A stretch of DNA of 64,000 nucleotides. It comes from Phytophthora quininea. Its lineage: Eukaryota; Oomycota; Peronosporomycetes; Peronosporales; Peronosporaceae. The DNA is taken from NCBI GenBank assembly GCA_011947345.1, contig JAAVTG010000759.1, positions 24,496 through 88,495 on the forward strand, written 5' to 3'. Shown here piece after piece: positions 63,803 to 64,000 of this stretch; position 1 is the first letter of the stretch, and every line of letters begins with the position of its first letter. A program made the translations under genes and the position numbers. Under the pieces are notes generated by a model. It made no database searches and was not told where the DNA came from. It was given only the letters and a program-made list of their open reading frames with translations.

Positions 63803-63984
63803 ATGTCACTATTTATTTGGTTCTCGTGGACCGTATTTTTACGAGCTTCCTCTGGGGTGATCGTTATCGTTGGTAGGTTATGTTCGACGTCAAATTTACG
63901 CAAGGCGGCCAAATTCTCCTCTGAAATTTGCACGTTAGTGTAGAGCGGATTGTTGTCGATTAACCAACACAATGCTCGCCGCAC
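63803..63984 (-). pseudogene. Helitron-like protein fragment (DUF6570-like)
   Basis: A minus-strand frame running in from the window end reads RRALCWLIDNNPLYTN, VQISEENLAALRKFDV and PTITITPEEARKN. The block ALxWLxxNNPLY is one I associate with the DUF6570 region that precedes the replication domain in Helitron-like proteins; this is from memory. It abuts the element C 3' LTR, so it is cut at its C-terminal side. Confidence 0.45.
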
Positions 63985-64000
63985 GAGGACGGGTTGAACT

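Overview
This window is eukaryotic and looks like a gene-poor, transposon-packed part of an oomycete genome, most likely Phytophthora or a close relative. The reasons are the mix of piggyBac, Mutator-like, Helitron, DIRS-like, copia and several Ty3/gypsy families, and a candidate intron with the short oomycete-type donor GTGCGT. I see no convincing host gene, rRNA or tRNA gene, or CRISPR array. Nearly every long coding stretch belongs to a transposable element, and most are broken.

Layout. 1-375 is an LTR-like repeat remnant (minus). 851-5327 is a decayed piggyBac with recognisable ends. 5327-6000 is the tail of a Ty3/gypsy integrase, duplicated at 17743-18125. About 6860-13715 is a decayed Ty3/gypsy element (element D). 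Its reverse transcriptase is split by a Helitron at 10169-12749, and it is followed by a DIRS-like tyrosine-recombinase element (about 13716-17060) that itself carries a 204-bp LTR-like insertion. 17100-21535 holds a hydrophobic ORF, the duplicated integrase tail, a ruined Mutator-like transposase (minus) and AT-rich DNA. Two nearly identical copia elements follow in opposite orientation (21536-26414 plus, 27063-31937 minus), each with 388-bp LTRs and 5-bp target duplications; the second sits in an old gypsy element (F, minus).

The right half holds two related, unusually large Ty3/gypsy elements. Element A (36933-49654, minus, 12.7 kb) lies in the integrase gene of a chromodomain gypsy element (host chromovirus, minus, 35871-36932 plus 49655-50916), with a clean CATG duplication. 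Element C (50917-63802, plus, 12.9 kb) has the same plan but poorly matching LTRs and no matching target duplication. The last 200 bases hold a Helitron-like protein fragment.

How the parts work together. Elements A and C encode gag, aspartic protease, reverse transcriptase, a degenerate RNase H, a second complete RNase H of the archaeal/plant type (aRNH), integrase and a chromodomain. Downstream, on the opposite strand and tail-to-tail with pol, each carries a long additional ORF: a coiled-coil N-terminal half and a conserved C-terminal domain with the motif D(L/I)D(L/I)LLDPFFL. Both elements are about ten-fold enriched in the tetranucleotide GATC. This antisense ORF, with a candidate 75-bp leader intron in element A, is the best candidate for an undescribed system here. 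All functional statements are by motif recognition; no database search was run.
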